In this document: piece by piece, positions 6,219-7,215 of the stretch
How the letters are laid out: every line of letters begins with the position of its first letter
Position numbering within the stretch: the stretch's first letter is position 1
Source: an uncultured Bacteroidota bacterium
GTDB lineage: Bacteria > Bacteroidota > Bacteroidia > NS11-12g > UBA955
Length of the DNA stretch: 7,215 bases
Assembly: GCA_903959115.1 (NCBI GenBank)
Contig: CAJBVU010000131.1
Span: 1-7,215 of the forward strand
Reading direction: 5' to 3'
Translations under genes and position numbers: made by a program
The notes under the pieces: generated by a model
Database searches by the model: none
Told to the model about the DNA's origin: nothing
What the model saw: the letters and a program-made list of their open reading frames with translations, nothing else

Positions 6219-7215
6219 CCGTTGTCGGATATAGTGATTTCTGAAATAAACAGAATTTTCTTGGGTTGATGCAGTTTGTGTAGTTGGGAGAGGCTATCGG
6301 TGATGCGCTGCATGTCGTTTATGGAATGTGTTGTGAAAAGGGTCAGTTCTTCGCCTAGTATTGGGTGGGGCTGACCAGCGATATAGAATGAATGTAATGG
6401 CCAATTCAGAAGGATGGATATTTCTTTTTCTAGGGGTTCGATCGGGATTTTTACGCCGCCCGAATTCACAAGCAGGTTGGTTCTCTCCAGCCAAATAAAT
6501 GTGGTGTCTGAGGTCAGTTGTATTTTGTCGTAAAGTGTGATCCTGCGGCCGTTGGTTGCGGGGTTTGAGATTTGAATTTCCCCGGATTCATTGGTGTTGA
6601 GGGAGGAGCCGGCCGTGAGGGTATATTCTGCCGTGTTGTGATTTAGTATACGGCCGGCAAAATGGGAAGCCGTTTCTGTAGATCCAAAAGTGTGGATCCA
6701 TCGGGTGTTTGGAAAGGCCTCCAAAATCTGTTTTTCTAGCTGTAAATCCATGGCTTGTCCGCCAATCAAAACGGTGTGCATTTGATTGAGGATTTCTTGG
6801 CCGGTTTCTGATTTTAATGCCAGTTGAAGTTGCATCGGCGTGATGCTCAAAATATTGGGTTTATATTGATTCCAGAGTTCCGGACTAAATGGGATTACTT
6901 CCCCGTTTATTATTAGTGCTAGTTCTGATTCCGAAAACGGGTTGGCACTAGTCGGGCCAATCCATATCGGTACATTCCAAACAGCACTGCGGATGAGTTG
7001 CATAAATCCCCCTGCTTTGTTTAGGGGTAATATGCACAATTGGATGGGTGGAAATGATGTGTGTTCATTCGGAGGGTTTGAAGTTGTAAACCAAGTATTC
7101 TGGGTGCTTTCTGCGCTCCATTGGAGGGCGGCACGACAGTGTTCGATGGTTGCGGGTTCGCCAGTGCTTCCGCTGGTTGTAAGCGAGAAATGGGTGTCGC
7201 CTTGCTCCCAACGAC
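6191..7215 (-). CDS. menE: O-succinylbenzoate-CoA ligase (MenE-like acyl-CoA synthetase), C-terminal about 340 residues
   Basis: The frame is open from the right edge (first full codon at 7213) to the TAG at 6191-6193, giving 340 residues; the N-terminus is outside the window. It belongs to the AMP-binding ligases, best matching the short Bacteroidota form of MenE, which joins CoA to o-succinylbenzoate in menaquinone synthesis. Visible motifs in order are the P-loop TTSGSTGEP (about 7180-7154), LPLNKAGGFMQLIRS, VLIGGQAMD, the FGSTETASHFAGR aromatic/TE motif, YDKIQL at the A7 position, NSGGVKIPIEPLE (A8) and NGKIVRKI (A10) with the catalytic lysine eight residues from the end. Two deviations stand out: the P-loop lysine after Pro is absent (EPATI), and the usual GRxD before NSGG is ERTN. 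A TTG at 7039 is an internal leucine codon, not the start, because the P-loop lies upstream. Roughly 50 residues are probably missing. Another acyl-CoA ligase is possible but less likely. Confidence 0.83.
   Translation of the reverse strand, partial: RWEQGDTHFSLTTSGSTGEPATIEHCRAALQWSAESTQNTWFTTSNPPNEHTSFPPIQLCILPLNKAGGFMQLIRSAVWNVPIWIGPTSANPFSESELALIINGEVIPFSPELWNQYKPNILSITPMQLQLALKSETGQEILNQMHTVLIGGQAMDLQLEKQILEAFPNTRWIHTFGSTETASHFAGRILNHNTAEYTLTAGSSLNTNESGEIQISNPATNGRRITLYDKIQLTSDTTFIWLERTNLLVNSGGVKIPIEPLEKEISILLNWPLHSFYIAGQPHPILGEELTLFTTHSINDMQRITDSLSQLHKLHQPKKILFISEITISDNGKIVRKINP

Overview
The window looks like chromosomal DNA of a Bacteroidota member. The signs are a protein with a type IX secretion (T9SS) C-terminal sorting domain, a LytS-type sensor kinase with a propeller and Y_Y_Y-like periplasmic part paired with a LytTR regulator, and exact copies of the Bacteroidota -7 promoter element TAnnTTTG in front of the tRNA and galM-like genes. 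Shine-Dalgarno sequences are weak or absent, which also fits. The genus cannot be named from this sequence. I see no mobile element, CRISPR array or phage gene.

Layout, left to right. The window opens inside the 3' end of a haem-binding-domain protein gene (+). A tRNA-Ala(GGC) gene (+) follows, with its own -7 element and a strong intrinsic terminator. Next comes a perfect 11-bp tandem repeat, then a secreted T9SS substrate of unknown function (+, start best placed at 451). A convergent gap of about 70 bp holds a hairpin with a T-tract on the minus strand, which probably ends the next operon. That operon (-) is a two-gene LytTR response regulator and LytS-family histidine kinase unit, with the kinase start 79 bp inside the regulator gene. 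A 123-bp divergent region separates it from an aldose 1-epimerase (LacX/GalM-like, +). The epimerase converges on the 3' part of menE (-), which runs off the right edge.

How the genes relate. The kinase and regulator clearly form one signalling pair: a large periplasmic sensor, one membrane helix, a His772 phosphotransfer site, then a receiver with Asp63 and a DNA-binding LytTR domain. Their targets cannot be read from the sequence. The divergently transcribed epimerase and the regulator's own promoter are the natural candidates, and two spaced GTT-centred 9-mers in the shared upstream region fit the LytTR site pattern loosely. The haem-binding protein, T9SS protein, epimerase and MenE show no evident common pathway and look like ordinary neighbouring genes.

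I find no convincing new multi-gene system. The points most worth a second look are: a decayed tandem duplication of the menE 3' end that now contains the galM stop codon; the long regulator/kinase overlap that encodes the kinase signal peptide; the tandem repeat in the probable promoter of the T9SS gene; and a G8 tract at the kinase C-terminus.
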